Shown here: piece after piece, positions 41,232 through 49,142 of the stretch | Position numbering within the stretch: the stretch's first letter is position 1 | How the letters are laid out: every line of letters starts with the position of its first letter | Notes under the pieces: model-generated | The model's input: only the letters and a program-made list of their open reading frames with translations | Told to the model about the DNA's origin: nothing | Database searches by the model: none | NCBI RefSeq assembly: GCF_002954775.1 | Contig: NZ_PJME01000008.1 | Coordinates: 186,001-250,000, forward strand | Length of the DNA: 64,000 nucleotides | Source of the DNA: Streptomyces geranii | Lineage (GTDB): Bacteria; Actinomycetota; Actinomycetes; Streptomycetales; Streptomycetaceae | Direction: 5' to 3' | Translations under genes and position numbers: made by a program

Positions 41232-41909
41232 ATGAACCTATCTACGAGGGACATGGAGGTCGTCCGGCTGGTCGGACGGTTCTACCAACTCACCTCTTCC
41301 CACATTGCATCCATGGTTTTTCCAGACACAACCGGAACCCCGGTGGATAGAACCATGGCCCGGCTGGTTCGGCTGGAAGCACTGAGACGAATTGGTCGAC
41401 GTGCAGCGGGCCCGCAGGGTGGTGCCGGTTCATATGCCTACCAACTCGGGCCGCGTGGTTGGTGGCTTCTCCAGCGTGAAGGGAAGTACCGGCCATATCG
41501 AGCGGTTAACCTGCACGCACTGGAAGTGGCAGATGCCTACGTCGAACTGCTCACCGCAGAGAGAGCGGGAGCTATCCAGATCCTGCATACAGAACTAGAA
41601 CAGTCCATCGGGAGCGCTCGGCCAGACATGACCGTCGAGATTGGGCTTGTCCAGCAGCGCATGAAGATGAGCTATGCCATCGAGGTCGACCGAGGCAGCG
41701 AGAAGCCGCGGATCATTGCGGAGAAGTGCGCTGCGTACATCGAGGCGTTCTACAAGGGACTACGTAACCCGTTCCCGTATGTCCTCTTCCTGGTGCCGGA
41801 CGAGTGGCGTAAGTCCGAGCTATCTCGGGTGCTTGGCCGGCTGGGGGATTGTCGAGAGATTTTTAGTGTGAAGCTGGCTGCGGGGTTTGGGGCGGGGTTT
41901 CAGGCGTGA
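41232..41909 (+). CDS. Replication-relaxation family protein
   Basis: 225 residues. A winged-helix N terminus (S-T-R-D-M-E-V-V-R-L-V-G-R-F-Y-Q-L-T-S-S-H-I-A), then R-L-G-P-x-G-W-W-L-L, then a nuclease-like core (H-T-E-L-E-Q; Y-A-I-E-V-D-R-G-S-E; Y-I-E-A-F-Y-K) as in PF13814, found in plasmids and ICEs. The ribosome site is AAAGGAGG. Its 3' end overlaps the convergent NTP transferase by 47 bp. With no other relaxase, it is the best candidate to start replication or transfer at the structured region just upstream (inference). Confidence 0.82.
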   Translation: MNLSTRDMEVVRLVGRFYQLTSSHIASMVFPDTTGTPVDRTMARLVRLEALRRIGRRAAGPQGGAGSYAYQLGPRGWWLLQREGKYRPYRAVNLHALEVADAYVELLTAERAGAIQILHTELEQSIGSARPDMTVEIGLVQQRMKMSYAIEVDRGSEKPRIIAEKCAAYIEAFYKGLRNPFPYVLFLVPDEWRKSELSRVLGRLGDCREIFSVKLAAGFGAGFQA

Positions 41910-42645
41910 TCGTCTCTACTTGGGTCGCCAAGTACGAAAGCGCCTGCGCTAGCTCCTGCGCCGTTCCTACATTGAAGTAGCGGATATCAGGGTTGTGAGC
42001 CGCCCTCATGAGCCCCTTGTCTACCAGGGGGTTAATCATGCTGCTCCAGTCGTGGCCGTACTCCGTGTCGAAGAGATCCACTGCATCCCTGCGGAAGACG
42101 ATGAAGCCGACGTTGATCTGTCCTACTTCGGTTTCGCGCGTCTTGAATCTTTCACCCTTCAGTTCGGTCGCCAAGATAGTTCCGTCTTCATCGGTGGTGA
42201 TGACCCGATGCTGATAGAGGCGATCAGAACGCGTGGTGGTCATCGTGGCTCCTTTCTGAGGAGCGGAAGCATGTTGGGCCAGAAGGTCCCCCATGACCAT
42301 GCCGTCTCGGGTTTCATCGGTGTTGCATACGATGAAGCTCTCCTGCGTCACGAGCTTGAGGGCGGCCTTTACTGCGCCCAGAACTCCGGGTTCAGTCTGC
42401 TCTGAAAAGTGAACCGGGCAGGGAATCTTCTGCTCTGCGACCCAGTCTCTGATGGCGTCCGCGTGATGGTCGATCGCAAATACCAGGCTGTTGATAGCCG
42501 AGAAGTCCAATACGTCTAGCGTGAACCTGATGAGCTCAAGGTCATCAAGCTTGTAGAGCGACTTGGGGATCGCGTCCTTCGTTACTTCATGGAACCGAGT
42601 GCCCTTACCTCCACAGAGAAGAACGACGTCTACCAAGCCGTTCAC
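41863..42645 (-). CDS. NTP-transferase (sugar-nucleotidyltransferase family)
   Basis: 260 residues. V-L-L-C-G-G-K-G-T-R-F (nucleotide-binding signature), P-K-S-L-Y (substrate Lys), F-I-V-C-N-T-D-E-T (metal-binding acidic), and G-Q-I-N-V-G-F-I-V-F. It resembles glucose-1-phosphate or mannose-1-phosphate nucleotidyltransferases. Its start overlaps the GAPDH-like stop by ATGA, so they are one operon with a shared pathway implied. Confidence 0.85.
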   Translation of the reverse strand: MNGLVDVVLLCGGKGTRFHEVTKDAIPKSLYKLDDLELIRFTLDVLDFSAINSLVFAIDHHADAIRDWVAEQKIPCPVHFSEQTEPGVLGAVKAALKLVTQESFIVCNTDETRDGMVMGDLLAQHASAPQKGATMTTTRSDRLYQHRVITTDEDGTILATELKGERFKTRETEVGQINVGFIVFRRDAVDLFDTEYGHDWSSMINPLVDKGLMRAAHNPDIRYFNVGTAQELAQALSYLATQVETITPETPPQTPQPASH

Positions 42646-43640
42646 GCAGTGGTCCTTCTTGTAAGGTAGTTGGTGAGATCGAAGTAGCGGTTTACCGAGT
42701 TCTCGTTGTCGAAGTAGGCCGACAGATATAGATTCTCGCCTACGCGCCTTATGGAAGGCTCCACCAACACAGCAGAGTGAGAGGTGAACTTATGCTCTTC
42801 GGGCCCGTTGTCGGTCGCTACAAGGCCGTAGAGACGTCTTAGGCTTCCGGCCTTGATCGCATCTCGTATGAACGCCTTGATGCTCTCCTCGGAATCACCA
42901 GCCTTGAGCCTGAATCGGTAGTCAATGAGAGACACACCGGCGTATGGAACAAGGCTGTAGTTCACTAGGAAGTTGCTCGCATCAAGGAAGTCCAAGAGAT
43001 GCGGCGCAACAAGTTCCAGGGTGCATTCTCGCCGCTCGATTGTGTCGAATGACTCCAGCTGTCGAACGGGCACGTTGTGGATGACGTTAACGTCGCTATC
43101 CAGAACGCCGTACTGCTCGTGTAGCAGCTGAGCCAGTGGAACATAGGCGTTGACCGTGCACGAGCCGTAGGAAATAGCCCCGTGCTTATCTCGGGCAAAC
43201 TCTTCATGGTTGAAGCCATAGACGAGGATCTGATCCGCCGTCCAAGAAGTCGCCGACACAATGACATGTTTTGTGTCACCCGTAAGCGTCTCGTTCCAAC
43301 CTTCCTTTCGCGTCTGCTTGCCAGAGCACTCTAAGAAGAGCGCTGGTTTGCCGAGCCAAGGAATCTGGTCGTACTCGACGTTCGTGTACGGAATGATTTT
43401 GGTACTTCCATCGGGCAGCTGCACGATGAGCGCCTGATCCGTTGTAGACACGTGCGACTTGAGCCGAAGGTACCTGTCACTCTGTACGGCTGTATTCAGT
43501 TCATCCAGCGAAAGATAGTCATCGTTTATATAATCAATTGAGAAGCGAGAGTGTTCGTAGTTCTCGATCCAATATTGCAGAAGATGTAGGCCAAATCTGC
43601 CAACTCCATTAACCCCTGTAGAAATTTTCTTGCTTTCCAT
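42642..43640 (-). CDS. GAPDH-family dehydrogenase-like protein
   Basis: 332 residues from ATG 43640 (GTG 43658 is an alternative). V-N-G-V-G-R-F-G (residues 10-17) is the NAD Rossmann loop. S-Y-G-S-C-T-V-N holds the catalytic Cys161, with H-N-V-P-V-R downstream where GAPDH has its second substrate motif. The V-S-A-T-S and E-C-S-G-K segments also match the GAPDH fold, but overall it is very diverged. It is coupled to the NTP transferase and divergent from the GDP-mannose dehydratase-like gene, so an aldehyde or phosphosugar substrate is possible. Confidence 0.8.
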   Translation of the reverse strand: MESKKISTGVNGVGRFGLHLLQYWIENYEHSRFSIDYINDDYLSLDELNTAVQSDRYLRLKSHVSTTDQALIVQLPDGSTKIIPYTNVEYDQIPWLGKPALFLECSGKQTRKEGWNETLTGDTKHVIVSATSWTADQILVYGFNHEEFARDKHGAISYGSCTVNAYVPLAQLLHEQYGVLDSDVNVIHNVPVRQLESFDTIERRECTLELVAPHLLDFLDASNFLVNYSLVPYAGVSLIDYRFRLKAGDSEESIKAFIRDAIKAGSLRRLYGLVATDNGPEEHKFTSHSAVLVEPSIRRVGENLYLSAYFDNENSVNRYFDLTNYLTRRTTA

Positions 43641-43753
43641 AAATATAGAGATTAACACGGCTTGCCGATTATCAATAGGCGAAATGTCGAGTGTTGATCG
43701 GCACTACGAGAGGTGTTACATTACATATGTACACTATTTAAACGGACCTACTT

Positions 43754-44764
43754 ATGACGCAGAAAAAGAAAGCCTTGATTATCGGTGTTTCTTCCCAGGA
43801 TGGTTCATACCTTGCAGACTTATTGCTCGAAAAGGGTTATGAAGTATGGGGAACTATTCGAAGAAGCACAAGCTTCCACCACGAGAATATCGCTCATCTC
43901 TACGGAAAAATTATTATTAGGGCTGCTGACCTTATCGACTCAGTGAGCCTCGAAACTGTGGTTAAAGAATGTCAGCCAGACGAGGTTTACAACATCGCTG
44001 CTCAGTCTGTGCCAGCCGACAGCTGGACGCACGCCATGTATACAGGTGAAGTAACGGCCCTCGGACCAGTACGTGTCTTTGAGGCAGTTCGTCAGTTCGC
44101 CCCAAATGCTCGTGTCTACCAGGCAACCAGTCGCGAGATCCTCGGTAACATCGAAGCTGAATCAGCTACCGAGTCAACTCCGATCGATGCGAACAACCCA
44201 TACGGTATCGCTAAGGCTTACGCCCACATGATGATTCGCAACTACCGCGAGTCATACGGAATGTTCGTGTGTGGTGGAATCCTCTTCAACCACGAGAGCC
44301 CACGCCGATCACTGCACTTTGTGACTCGTAAGATCACAGCTGGTGTTGCATGTATCAAGAACAATGTTGAGCATCCTCCAATCAACGAGGCCGGCGAGCC
44401 AATCATTGGTGCCGACGGCAAGTTGCACATGGGTGATATCAGCAACATGCGTGACTGGGGTTACGCTAAGGATTACGTCGAGGCTATGTGGCTCATGCTG
44501 CAACAGGACGAGCCAAAAGACTACGTTATTGGTACCAACACTGCTTACTCGGTTGAGGACGCTCTACGCGTAGCCTTTGCGCACGTTGGCCTTAACTGGG
44601 AAGACCACACTGTCGTTGACAAGAAGTTCTTCCGCCCTACCGAGATTAAAGAGCTCAAGGGTGACTACTCACTAGCCAAGAAGGAACTTGGTTGGGAGCC
44701 TAAGATGAGCTTCGAAGACCTCATGAAGTTGATGGTTGACGAAGACCTGAAGAAGTTCCAGTAG
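43754..44764 (+). CDS. GDP-mannose 4,6-dehydratase-like SDR
   Basis: 336 residues. G-V-S-S-Q-D-G-S-Y-L-A-D-L-L-L-E-K-G-Y-E-V-W-G (11-33) is the GMD start, with G-x-x-G changed to G-V-S-S. The catalytic Y150-x-x-x-K154 is in N-N-P-Y-G-I-A-K. F-N-H-E-S-P-R-R and R-D-W-G-Y-A-K-D-Y-V are canonical. The usual T/S-S-E at the active site appears as T-S-R-E. Codon use is clearly AT-richer than the host. It ends at a good terminator. Confidence 0.87.
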   Translation: MTQKKKALIIGVSSQDGSYLADLLLEKGYEVWGTIRRSTSFHHENIAHLYGKIIIRAADLIDSVSLETVVKECQPDEVYNIAAQSVPADSWTHAMYTGEVTALGPVRVFEAVRQFAPNARVYQATSREILGNIEAESATESTPIDANNPYGIAKAYAHMMIRNYRESYGMFVCGGILFNHESPRRSLHFVTRKITAGVACIKNNVEHPPINEAGEPIIGADGKLHMGDISNMRDWGYAKDYVEAMWLMLQQDEPKDYVIGTNTAYSVEDALRVAFAHVGLNWEDHTVVDKKFFRPTEIKELKGDYSLAKKELGWEPKMSFEDLMKLMVDEDLKKFQ

Positions 44765-44788
44765 GAACCCGACTCATCGAATGAACGA

Positions 44789-44816
44789 AGCCCCTGTCTA
44801 CGGACGGGGGCTTTTG
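44789..44816 (+). terminator. Terminator after the dehydratase gene
   Basis: AGCCCC-(T)-GTC pairs with GAC-GGGGGCT across a short loop, followed by TTTTGTTT. Confidence 0.8.
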
Positions 44817-44842
44817 TTTATCAGGCGGTCTTCTAATGGGGA

Positions 44843-44872
44843 GAGCCCGCAACCATAGGTGGTTGCGGGCTC
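44843..44872. terminator. Hairpin between convergent genes
   Basis: A perfect 13-bp stem GAGCCCGCAACCA/TGGTTGCGGGCTC with a TAGG loop, between the dehydratase terminator and the minus-strand gene end at 44912. Confidence 0.7.
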
Positions 44873-44911
44873 GTGCATTTCCGAGAGGTACGGCAGGTAT
44901 GAGAGGCGCGC

Positions 44912-45169
44912 TTAGTACGCGGCGTTGATCCGTTGGAGACCTTCGGCGGTGTGCCGGTCGATCTGCTGGATGGCGGTCTGCTGGATTCCTTCGAGGAGCC
45001 CCGCCAGTTGACCGGTCGGGTCATCCGAGCCGATGCCTGCTGCGAGCATCTCTTCGTATTGCGTTGTCAGCTGCTGCTTCCTTTCGGCCGCGTGCGCGAC
45101 GAGGAAACCGCTCTGCTCCCGTCGTACCTGCTCCAGGTCAACCGGGGGTCGAAAGAAGTTGGGGAGCAT
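44912..45169 (-). CDS. Hypothetical helical protein
   Basis: 85 residues from ATG 45169 with a strong AGGAGGA. A continuous charged helix (E-Q-V-R-R-E-Q-S-G-F-L-V-A-H-A-A-E-R-K-Q-Q-L) with an A-G-I-G-S-D-D-P turn. No family recognised. It is divergent from the small membrane-gene operon that begins at 45345; the 175-bp gap is AT-rich promoter DNA. Confidence 0.7.
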   Translation of the reverse strand: MLPNFFRPPVDLEQVRREQSGFLVAHAAERKQQLTTQYEEMLAAGIGSDDPTGQLAGLLEGIQQTAIQQIDRHTAEGLQRINAAY

Positions 45170-45344
45170 AGCTCCTCCTGTTCTATCCGCAGGGTATGGA
45201 ATTGCCCACCTATTTAAATATCATTCCATTAATGCGTCAATGATGAAATAACCTCCATTCGAGATTTGAACTGATCACCCGGATCTCACTAGGGTCACGC
45301 CTCGAACGGTAGATCCAGCCTTCACCCGAGACGGGCCCACACAG

Positions 45345-45665
45345 ATGAACGAGCTCACCAACACCTCACGGCCGGCGATCCCTTGGATGAGCCGGTTCTT
45401 CGGCAGCACCCCCGCGCCCGCAAGTCGTCTTGGACGAGAGAGGCATGTCGTCGACGATGAAGCGCGGCTTGAAGTCTTCAAAGTTGACGGCGCTTATGCC
45501 GTCACGGGACGCATCATGGAGCGCAACGCGCAACTCACTTCTCAGCGCCATCAGTTGGCCCGAGGAGATGACCTCCTCAATCACATGCTCGCTGAGGTGC
45601 AGTGCAACTTTCTGCGGAAGGCCGCACAGATCCAGGCCGACATGTACGACCCCTACAGGCCCTGA
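45345..45665 (+). CDS. Hypothetical protein of the transfer operon
   Basis: 106 residues from ATG 45345. An N-terminal S/P/R-rich part, then V-D-D-E-A-R-L-E-V-F-K-V-D-G-A-Y-A-V-T-G-R-I-M-E-R-N and a helical end. It is first in a five-gene co-oriented run leading to the TraD-like ATPase. No function known. Confidence 0.65.
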   Translation: MNELTNTSRPAIPWMSRFFGSTPAPASRLGRERHVVDDEARLEVFKVDGAYAVTGRIMERNAQLTSQRHQLARGDDLLNHMLAEVQCNFLRKAAQIQADMYDPYRP

Positions 45666-45668
45666 CCC

Positions 45669-45935
45669 GTGGGCATCGTGGTTCCGGTCGTTCTTCTGGT
45701 CTGCATCCTCTTCCAGAGCATCGCTCGTCTTCCGTGGCCGCTCGGCCTGGCCGTGATCGTCGGTGTCGTGCTCGCCTGCTGGGCCTGGATCAAGTGGGTT
45801 CAGGGCGACGCGCGCCGGTTGCGCCGGAAGACCATCCGCAACCAGCAGGCGACCGCTCGGCGCGAGGTCGAGTCGACCTACCGGGCCGCAGTCGTCGAGA
45901 TGCAGCAGCACACCAACTCGCGAGGGCCGGCGTGA
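45669..45935 (+). CDS. Small membrane protein
   Basis: 88 residues from GTG 45669, three bases after the previous stop. Two hydrophobic helices (V-V-P-V-V-L-L-V-C-I-L and G-L-A-V-I-V-G-V-V-L-A-C-W-A-W) are followed by a basic coiled tail. Overlaps the next start by GTGA. Confidence 0.7.
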   Translation: MGIVVPVVLLVCILFQSIARLPWPLGLAVIVGVVLACWAWIKWVQGDARRLRRKTIRNQQATARREVESTYRAAVVEMQQHTNSRGPA

Positions 45936-46090
45936 GGAAGGTCCGAGAGTTCTTGGTGCTCGCCCTGCTCGCCGCTGTCGTCGCCAAATTTGTGTGGTGG
46001 GTTGTGGCACCAACCTTGCCGTACATCGGTGGCGGCCTGCTGCTCGTGTCGATCTTTGGCGTGCTGTTCTACCGCAAAACCCGCTGGTAA
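45932..46090 (+). CDS. Very small membrane protein
   Basis: 52 residues from GTG 45932: K-V-R-E-F-L-V-L-A-L-L-A-A-V-V-A-K-F-V-W-W-V-V then a second hydrophobic helix and K-T-R-W. It is translationally coupled to the preceding gene. Together with it, it may form a membrane subcomplex for the ATPase that follows (inference). Confidence 0.65.
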   Translation: MRKVREFLVLALLAAVVAKFVWWVVAPTLPYIGGGLLLVSIFGVLFYRKTRW

Positions 46091-46143
46091 ACGCAAGCTT
46101 CTCGTGCCCGTTGGTCTCAGCGGGGATCATCACAATCAGTGAC

Positions 46144-48408
46144 ATGGTTACTGATGTTTTTCTCAGCCTCAGCGCTGGACTACTGGCACTAGCAGGAGCG
46201 GGCAAGATGCGTCTCGCTGGACAAGCAGAACGCGATGTTCAACGAGACGTGCTCTCCCTCCAATTCCCGCCCGACCTTACGGCCGAGCAGGTTTCCCTAT
46301 GGTTGACCGCGATCAGCGGGAGCCTGCGCATGGGCAAGATTCCGCTCGGCGGGGTGCCCTCGATGGCCCTTGAGATGATGGCCAGCAGTCGGGGCATCGT
46401 CCACCGCATCAGAGTCCCCGAATCTCAAGCCGCCTACATACAGTCACAGCTCCAGACTCTTCTACCAGGCATCCGGGTTGCACCAGATGAGCCACCGTCA
46501 GAGAGCTGGAGCGGTGCCGTAGAGATGGGTACATCTCAGACGGCGCTACCGCTCCGTGTGCTCAATCCTGCTGCGCTCTCCGCCAGTCTCCTTGGAAGCA
46601 TCCAGACTCTGACATCCGACGAGCGGGTCTTGATGCAGTGGGTCATCACGACGGCCCGCCCCCAACGGCCGGCGTCCGGGAAGAACGAGACGATCAAGCC
46701 TAACTCTCTGCTCGGCTGGTTGCTCACCGGCGCGACACCAGCGAGCAAGGAAGAAGCCGACGGCTTCAAGCGGAAGCTCTCCGAGGTCAACTTCCTTGGC
46801 CTGCTCCGAGTTGGAGCGAAGGCAACCAGCGAGACCCGTGCCCGACAGTTGATCGGGTTGGTTCAGAACGCCCTCGCTGGCACCGGAGATGCCAGCAACC
46901 ACCTGCGTCCGCGGTGGCGAGTGCAAGAGCGACTTCTACGAGACATCCGTGATGCTCGAACTCCGCTCGCCTTCCCGGCCCAGCTGACCAGTTCAGAACT
47001 TGCCGGACTCCTGGCCTGGCCCATCGGGCAACCACATGTCGCCGGACTTCCTCAAGGACATGCTCGACAACTTCCACCAGGCGGCACCGTTGCTCGTGGT
47101 GGTCGGGTGGTCGCCTTCTCCAACTTTCCAGGCACCGAGCAACGGCCGCTTGCGACTACCGCGCAGGACAGCTTGAAGCATCTCCACATCTTGGGGCCGA
47201 CCGGTGGCGGTAAGACAACGCTTCTCACCAACCTTGTGGCCCAGGACATCGCGGCCGGTCATGGGGTCATCGTGATGGAGAGCAAGGGAGACCTCTTCCA
47301 TGGTGCTCTCACCGCAGTGCCCGAGCACCGTATAGACGACGTCATCGTCCTGGACGTCACCGAGGAACAACGGCCGGTCGGCTTCAACGTGCTCGCAGAG
47401 GCCAACCCCCGGGCGATCGTCGAGCAGCTCGGCTCGCTCTTCGAGTACCTCTACCGCGACAGCAGGAACGTCTACACCAGAGAGGTGCTGTACCACGGGC
47501 TGTCGACGCTGGTATCTCGTCCCGGCCTGACCTTCGCTGACCTCTCCGTCCTCCTGGCCCCGCGCCTCCCCGAAGAGGTGCGCTGGCGAGACAACCTGAT
47601 CGCCTCGATCAAGGAGACAGAGCTTGCCAACTTCTGGGCTCGGTTCAAGGAAGCGCCGCGGATACAGCAAGAGCGCATCATCCAACCGGTGCTCGACCGC
47701 ATCTGGCAGCTCAACTCTCGGCCGGAGATCCGGAACATCATTGGTCAGACGCACTCCAGCTTCACCATGCGCGAGGTGATCGAGCAGAACAAGATTCTGC
47801 TGGTCAACCTCGCCGGCCTCGGGGCTGAGACGGCCCGACTTACCGGGACGCTCCTCATCAATGCTCTCTGGCAGGCCGTGAAGAGTGGTCGATCCCGTCA
47901 ACCGAGCTTCCTGTACGTCGATGAGTTCCAGGACTTCCTACAGCTCCCGATCAGCCCGGAGACCATGCTTGCGCAGGCCCGAAGCTTCGGGCTCGGCATG
48001 GTGCTTGCTCACCAGCACCTTGAACAGCTCTCCCGCGAGATGAAGAGCGCCATCATGGCCAACGCCCGGAGCAAGGTGGTCTTCCAGACCAACGCTGACG
48101 ACGCCTTCGCCTTCTCTCGGGCCATGGGCCGCTCCGTGAGCGAGCACGACTTCATGAACCTCCGGCCCTTCGAGGTCATCACCCAGCTCGTGACCGGCGG
48201 TGGTGTCAGCTCCCCAATGACCGGAACCACCCCGGCCCCGTTCACCGGCTACCCCTTCGCGGGCGAGGTCATCCAGCGCTCCAGACAGCGCTACGGAACT
48301 CCGCTCGTTCTTGTGCTCGCCGAGATGGCGACGAGAACCCGAGAGCTTGAACCACCCGCACCCGAGAAGAAGCGCCCAAGTCTTGGAGCGCAGGAATGGA
48401 CCCCGTGA
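46144..48408 (+). CDS. TraD/VirD4-like conjugative ATPase
   Basis: 754 residues from ATG 46144. One N-terminal hydrophobic segment (about 5-22), then a region of about 300 residues before the motor. Walker A is L-G-P-T-G-G-G-K-T-T and is followed by I-V-M-E-S-K-G-D-L. Walker B is S-F-L-Y-V-D-E-F-Q-D-F. The L-A-H-Q-H-L-E-Q-L sensor and the T-N-A-D-D-A-F-A-F end match TraD/TraG coupling proteins. It would export DNA through the cell envelope. The open frame upstream to 45763 overlaps other genes and is not used. Confidence 0.9.
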   Translation: MVTDVFLSLSAGLLALAGAGKMRLAGQAERDVQRDVLSLQFPPDLTAEQVSLWLTAISGSLRMGKIPLGGVPSMALEMMASSRGIVHRIRVPESQAAYIQSQLQTLLPGIRVAPDEPPSESWSGAVEMGTSQTALPLRVLNPAALSASLLGSIQTLTSDERVLMQWVITTARPQRPASGKNETIKPNSLLGWLLTGATPASKEEADGFKRKLSEVNFLGLLRVGAKATSETRARQLIGLVQNALAGTGDASNHLRPRWRVQERLLRDIRDARTPLAFPAQLTSSELAGLLAWPIGQPHVAGLPQGHARQLPPGGTVARGGRVVAFSNFPGTEQRPLATTAQDSLKHLHILGPTGGGKTTLLTNLVAQDIAAGHGVIVMESKGDLFHGALTAVPEHRIDDVIVLDVTEEQRPVGFNVLAEANPRAIVEQLGSLFEYLYRDSRNVYTREVLYHGLSTLVSRPGLTFADLSVLLAPRLPEEVRWRDNLIASIKETELANFWARFKEAPRIQQERIIQPVLDRIWQLNSRPEIRNIIGQTHSSFTMREVIEQNKILLVNLAGLGAETARLTGTLLINALWQAVKSGRSRQPSFLYVDEFQDFLQLPISPETMLAQARSFGLGMVLAHQHLEQLSREMKSAIMANARSKVVFQTNADDAFAFSRAMGRSVSEHDFMNLRPFEVITQLVTGGGVSSPMTGTTPAPFTGYPFAGEVIQRSRQRYGTPLVLVLAEMATRTRELEPPAPEKKRPSLGAQEWTP

Positions 48409-48704
48409 TGTTTGGCCTCAGTGGCAGCACAGACGCCCAGCGAACCGCAGACCGGATCTCTCGTATTGCAGACGAGGGCCGGGGTCATATTGGCAGTGAC
48501 ATGGAGGCGATCTACCTGGCAGCTCGGGACATCGAGAAGGCCGTCATGGCTCTAGAAAAGGAAGCCGGTAGCGAAGCCGAAAGTCACCTTCAGACCGTCG
48601 AGACACAGCTTGAACAGCGTGTCCAGCATGTACGGCACGAGCTGAATGACCTGAAGGTCTGGATGCAGGGGATGATGATTTCTGTTGAGCGGCTACGCAA
48701 CTAA
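48396..48704 (+). CDS. Coiled-coil protein
   Basis: 102 residues, overlapping the ATPase end by 13 bp. Two long heptad-like helices (I-Y-L-A-A-R-D-I-E-K-A-V-M-A-L, then E-T-Q-L-E-Q-R-V-Q-H-V-R-H-E-L-N-D-L). Probably a partner of the TraD-like ATPase by position. Confidence 0.7.
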   Translation: MDPVMFGLSGSTDAQRTADRISRIADEGRGHIGSDMEAIYLAARDIEKAVMALEKEAGSEAESHLQTVETQLEQRVQHVRHELNDLKVWMQGMMISVERLRN

Positions 48705-48875
48705 ATCCCAGAAAATCAATGTTGCCGAAATGGGGCATTCTCTGCTATAAAAAATAAAGTTCAACCATAAGCGCACTTCTGCCACCCTCAACGCTCAACT
48801 ACTTTGCAGCCAATCCTCAGCTGAAAGTAGGACTATGTATGTGGGCATCGCGAACTACCCGGTATAACCAATAAC

Positions 48876-48896
48876 GCGCCAAGCGCTTGGTGCGCC
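48876..48896. promoter_or_regulatory. Palindrome upstream of the second xis
   Basis: CCAAGCGCTTGG (48879-48890) is perfect and is flanked by GCG/TGCGC. TATAAC at 48863 just upstream could be a -10 box. The rest of 48705-48911 is AT-rich with no gene. Confidence 0.6.
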
Positions 48897-48911
48897 GAAA
48901 GGGGGCAGAAG

Positions 48912-49142
48912 ATGAAAGACAAAATGACAGACATACTCGACGACGAACATAGACCGGCTCTTGCGCCAAAATTACTGACCGTGCGGGAAGCGTACAGACG
49001 GCTCCGCATTAGCAAGTGGAAGCTATACGACCTGATCCGCTCACGTCGGCTCGTTTCCATCAAGATAGGCCGCCGCAGGCTCATACCTGCCGAAGCAGTT
49101 GAGAACATGATTCGTCAACTCTCGCGGGAGGCATTTGCCTAG
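48912..49142 (+). CDS. Excisionase-like HTH protein
   Basis: 76 residues: K-L-L-T-V-R-E-A-Y-R-R-L-R-I-S-K-W-K-L-Y-D-L-I-R-S-R-R-L-V-S-I-K-I-G-R-R-R-L-I, an HTH_17 excisionase. Its stop overlaps the GTG start of the integrase (TAGTG). Confidence 0.9.
   Translation: MKDKMTDILDDEHRPALAPKLLTVREAYRRLRISKWKLYDLIRSRRLVSIKIGRRRLIPAEAVENMIRQLSREAFA

Noticed and set aside
41033-41350. 105-codon frame across the three-way junction
   Set aside because: It reads through the inverted repeats and into the replication-relaxation gene in another frame; no family.
45763-46143. N-terminal extension of the TraD-like ATPase
   Set aside because: It overlaps two small coupled membrane genes with better starts; ATG 46144 begins a hydrophobic anchor.
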